DNA of 7,870 nucleotides from Bifidobacterium breve. Lineage in GTDB: Bacteria; Actinomycetota; Acidimicrobiia; Acidimicrobiales; Ilumatobacteraceae. Shown in pieces: positions 5,696 through 7,870 of this stretch. Location of the stretch: contig CAMBPP010000066.1 of assembly GCA_945869715.1 (NCBI GenBank), positions 1 to 7,870 of the forward strand, in the 5' to 3' direction. Both the position numbers and the translations under genes were made by a program. Under the pieces are notes generated by a model, which searched no databases, was not told where the DNA came from, and saw nothing but the letters and a program-made list of their open reading frames with translations. Each line of letters starts with the position of its first letter. Within the stretch, counting starts at the first letter, position 1.

Positions 5696-6175
5696 ATGGC
5701 TCGTCACTACATCACCCCGGCAACTCATGACCGCATCGCGGCTGAGTTCTTCGACCTCACCACCCGTGGTCGCCATGAAGTGGCCGACAAAATTGAACGT
5801 GCCCGCGAAATGGGCGACCTCAAGGAAAATGGCGACTACCACGCCGCCAAAGACGAACAAGGCCACATGGAAGGCCGCATTCGTCAGCTTGAAGACATTC
5901 TTGAAGACCACGAAATTCTTCCGCCAGGTGTGGAAGGCGTCGTCAGTTCTGGCTCCATTGTGACGTTCCTTTATGAAGGCGACGACGAATCTGATGCCGA
6001 GACCTACCTCATTGGCCACATGGAAGAACGCCGTGAAGGTGTGGAAATGATGAGCCCCAAAGCTCCGCTCGGTGAGGCACTCATCTCGCGCCGTGTTGAA
6101 GAATGGGTGGAGTATGAATCACCAAATGGCGCCACATTGCGCGTGCGCATTATTGCGGTGGAGCATCTCGCCTAG
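5696..6175 (+). CDS. greA: Transcript cleavage/elongation factor GreA
   Basis: GreA enters the RNA polymerase secondary channel and stimulates cleavage of backtracked transcripts. The 159 residues match the usual length (158 in E. coli). The N-terminal coiled-coil domain (about 1-75) carries the tip motif GDLKENGDYHAAKDEQ (40-55), with the acidic pair Asp41 and Glu44 that coordinates the catalytic Mg2+. The C-terminal FKBP-like domain (about 80-158) ends with SPKAPLGEALISRRVEEWVE (about 118-138) and a beta hairpin, as in the family. The tip residues are intact, so the cleavage function should be present. The start ATG has GAGG six bases upstream. The gene is divergent from leuB and is followed after 24 bp by the alpha/beta hydrolase gene on the same strand. 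There is no obvious terminator between them. Confidence 0.95.
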   Translation: MARHYITPATHDRIAAEFFDLTTRGRHEVADKIERAREMGDLKENGDYHAAKDEQGHMEGRIRQLEDILEDHEILPPGVEGVVSSGSIVTFLYEGDDESDAETYLIGHMEERREGVEMMSPKAPLGEALISRRVEEWVEYESPNGATLRVRIIAVEHLA

Positions 6176-6184
6176 TGCAAACAC

Positions 6185-6210
6185 AGTTCAGGTGACCTCA
6201 TGACTGAACT
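6185..6210 (+). promoter_or_regulatory. Inverted repeat enclosing the ribosome site and start codon of the hydrolase gene
   Basis: AGTTCAG (6185-6191) and CTGAACT (6204-6210) are perfect 7-base inverted repeats separated by 12 bases. The Shine-Dalgarno AGGTGA (6190-6195) straddles the 5' arm and loop, and the ATG (6200-6202) lies in the loop. In the mRNA this stem would partly occlude the ribosome site. It may reduce or couple translation of the downstream gene to that of greA, or it may be a chance repeat. No U-tract follows, so it is not an intrinsic terminator. Confidence 0.4.
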
Positions 6211-7066
6211 CAACGCCCCAGAACCGCACCTCCCGCCGGGGCGTGAAGTAATGCTACCTGGTCGCGGGACCATCTTCTTTCGCGAGCTGCCTGGCCCACC
6301 CAATGCACCTGTGCTTTTCTTATTGCATGGCTGGACCGCAACTGTGGACCTCAACTACTTCACCTGTTACGAAGAACTCGGTAAACACTTTCGCGTCATT
6401 GCTCCCGATCAACGTGGCCATGGTCGTGGCATTCGCAGCAGCAAACCCTTTACCCTTGCCGCTTGCGCCGACGACATGGCCGCACTCGCCGACCATTTAG
6501 GCATTGCAACCTTTATTCCCGTGGGCTATTCCATGGGCGGCACCATTGCACAGTTGCTGTGCTATCGCCACGAACAACGCGTGCGAGCAGTAGTGCTGTG
6601 CGCCACTTCTGGTTTCTTCGTTTCCACTCGTCAAGAGCGCTTGTCGTTTCTGGGGTTACATGGTCTGGGTTTACTCGCTCGCATTACCCCTGTTAACGCA
6701 CGTGAAAAAGTTACCGAACGTCTGTACATGCAGCGCAAAGTATTGAACTGGGAACCTTGGGCTGCAGCGCAACTACAACAACACGACTGGCGTCTTATTT
6801 TGGAAGCCGGTGGCGCACTTGGTTCATTCAACTCGCGCGACTGGATTCGTTCTGTTGACGTTCCTGCAAGTGTTGTCATCACTACGCGCGACCGCGTTGT
6901 TGCCACTAAGCGTCAAATACGTTTATTTGAATCTCTTCCCAACGCCATTGCGTACTACGTCGATGGCGACCACGACGCCGTATATGCCATGGCCGATGTA
7001 TTTGTACCCAAACTTGTGGAAGCATGCCTCAGCGCCGCACAACGCACAGAAACGGAAGGCGAATAG
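6200..7066 (+). CDS. Alpha/beta-fold hydrolase
   Basis: This is a 288-residue soluble protein with a complete alpha/beta-hydrolase catalytic set. The oxyanion-hole motif HGW is at 43-45 (LFLLHGWTATVD), followed by DQRGHGRG (70-77). The nucleophile elbow is GYSMGG with Ser111, the acid is probably Asp231 (VITTRDRVV), and the base is His258 (DGDHDAV). A cap region of about 140-210 carries many aromatic and Arg residues. The family spans esterases, lipases, haloperoxidase-like enzymes and C-C hydrolases, so the substrate cannot be named. No signal peptide is visible, suggesting a cytosolic location. The ATG at 6200 has a strong AGGTGA four bases upstream, set in a possible hairpin. Only two bases separate its stop from the kinase gene, so these two are almost certainly co-transcribed and perhaps translationally coupled. 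Confidence 0.9.
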   Translation: MTELNAPEPHLPPGREVMLPGRGTIFFRELPGPPNAPVLFLLHGWTATVDLNYFTCYEELGKHFRVIAPDQRGHGRGIRSSKPFTLAACADDMAALADHLGIATFIPVGYSMGGTIAQLLCYRHEQRVRAVVLCATSGFFVSTRQERLSFLGLHGLGLLARITPVNAREKVTERLYMQRKVLNWEPWAAAQLQQHDWRLILEAGGALGSFNSRDWIRSVDVPASVVITTRDRVVATKRQIRLFESLPNAIAYYVDGDHDAVYAMADVFVPKLVEACLSAAQRTETEGE

Positions 7067-7068
7067 CC

Positions 7069-7870
7069 ATGACCGACAAAGCACTGAGTTCACGCAAGCG
7101 ATTTGGACGCAATGCCGAATTAGCAAAACTCGGCGCCGCCGTTGGCACAAGCTATGCCACTACTGCTGCTCGCAAACTTTTTGCATCTGCGGCGCGCAAA
7201 GAAGAACTCGACCATTCACGCGAACTGAAAAACGCTGCGCAAATTGCCGACCGCCTTGGAAATATGAAAGGCGCGCTCATGAAGCTCGGCCAAATGGCGA
7301 GCTATCTCGACCACGGCCTCCCCGAACCATTGCGCCTTGCACTTTCCGAATTGCAATCACAAGCACCACCAATGGCCAGCGCACTCGCCGAGCAAGTAGT
7401 GGAAGAAGAACTCGGCAAACCCATTAGCGAGCTCTTTGTGGAATGGGACCCAACACCTATTGCTGCAGCCAGCATCGGCCAAGTGCATCGCGCCATCATC
7501 ATCGACCCCGTTACTCAACAGCAGCGTGCGGTAGCTGTGAAAGTGCAATACCCCGGCGTTGCTGAAGCCATTGCGTCTGATTTAAAAAATGCCGACCTGC
7601 TTGGCGCGTTGTTGTCATTCGGTTTCAAAAGCTTCAGCCCCGATGAACTTGTGGCAGAAATTAAAGAGCGCCTCACCGAAGAACTTGACTACACGCTTGA
7701 AGCCGAAAATCAAAAAGACTTCGCCAACTACTACCGCAATCACCCATTCATTCATGTTCCCGAAGTCATTGAGCACCTCAGCACCACACGGGTACTGGTG
7801 ACCGAGTTGGTATCGGGCATTACATGGGCCGAGTTGCTGGAACGCCCACAAGCCGACCGCGACTTTGCCG
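7069..7870 (+). CDS. ABC1/AarF/UbiB-family atypical kinase, N-terminal part (3' end outside window)
   Basis: The frame is open from ATG 7069 to the right edge, giving 267 residues of a family that is usually about 430-560 long. The family-defining KxGQ motif is visible as MKLGQMASYLD (71-81, Lys72 and Gln75), followed by the Ala-rich nucleotide loop IAAASIGQVHRA (131-142) that replaces the normal Gly-rich loop. The ATP-binding Lys158 is in VAVKVQYPGV (155-164), and the acidic helix EELDYTLEAEN (204-214) and the hinge region LVTELVSGITW (243-253) follow. The catalytic loop and DFG would lie beyond the window. Members are atypical protein-kinase-like ATPases linked in E. coli (UbiB) and mitochondria (COQ8) to ubiquinone synthesis. 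Actinobacteria generally use menaquinone, so the ubiB name should not be transferred. GGAAGG (7054-7059) is a good ribosome site inside the end of the hydrolase gene. Confidence 0.92.
   Translation, partial: MTDKALSSRKRFGRNAELAKLGAAVGTSYATTAARKLFASAARKEELDHSRELKNAAQIADRLGNMKGALMKLGQMASYLDHGLPEPLRLALSELQSQAPPMASALAEQVVEEELGKPISELFVEWDPTPIAAASIGQVHRAIIIDPVTQQQRAVAVKVQYPGVAEAIASDLKNADLLGALLSFGFKSFSPDELVAEIKERLTEELDYTLEAENQKDFANYYRNHPFIHVPEVIEHLSTTRVLVTELVSGITWAELLERPQADRDFA

Noticed and set aside
5594..6019. 141-codon open frame on the - strand opposite greA and overlapping the leuB start
   Set aside because: It lies antisense to a clear greA with intact motifs, its product looks like no protein family, and it is explained by greA codon bias.
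6810..7427. 205-codon + strand frame spanning the end of the hydrolase and the start of the kinase gene
   Set aside because: It overlaps two genes with complete catalytic motifs in another frame, and its Arg/Thr-rich product looks random.

Overview
The window looks like a chromosomal segment of a free-living bacterium, most likely an Actinomycetota member. The evidence is a short 331-residue LeuB closely resembling the mycobacterial type, the two-domain citramalate synthase, and tight, often Shine-Dalgarno-poor gene starts. An Acidimicrobiia-like lineage is my guess from the overall protein style and moderate GC, not something the sequence proves. I see no mobile elements, tRNA, rRNA or CRISPR.

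Layout. On the + strand at the left edge lie the end of a class II aldolase/adducin-family gene (2-421) and an RhtA-like EamA transporter (428-1297). They run tail-to-tail into a leftward branched-chain amino acid block: leuB (5660-4665), ilvE (4636-3716), a 307-bp regulatory gap, cimA (3408-1825) and an unrecognised conserved-looking gene (1808-1275). From a 35-bp divergent gap at 5661-5695 a rightward set begins: greA (5696-6175), an alpha/beta hydrolase (6200-7066) and an ABC1/UbiB-family kinase (7069 to the right edge).

How it works together. CimA makes (R)-citramalate from pyruvate and acetyl-CoA. LeuCD (not in this window) and LeuB turn it into 2-oxobutyrate, the isoleucine precursor. 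IlvE performs the last transamination to Ile, Val and Leu. LeuB and IlvE therefore serve both the leucine and the isoleucine branches, whereas CimA is isoleucine-specific.

Most interesting element. The gap upstream of cimA holds, in order on the - strand, a good sigma70-type promoter (TTGACG-17 bp-CATACT), a 25-residue leader ORF (3601-3524) ending in RIAVIAVSIIIIS, a GC-rich hairpin abutting its stop codon, and a 9-bp intrinsic terminator with a U5 tail (3500-3477), all before cimA. This is the layout of a ribosome-mediated transcription attenuator. The leader carries six Ile and two Val codons and no Leu codon, so the sensed amino acid should be isoleucine, matching the role of CimA. The unrecognised gene 16 bp downstream of cimA would share this control.
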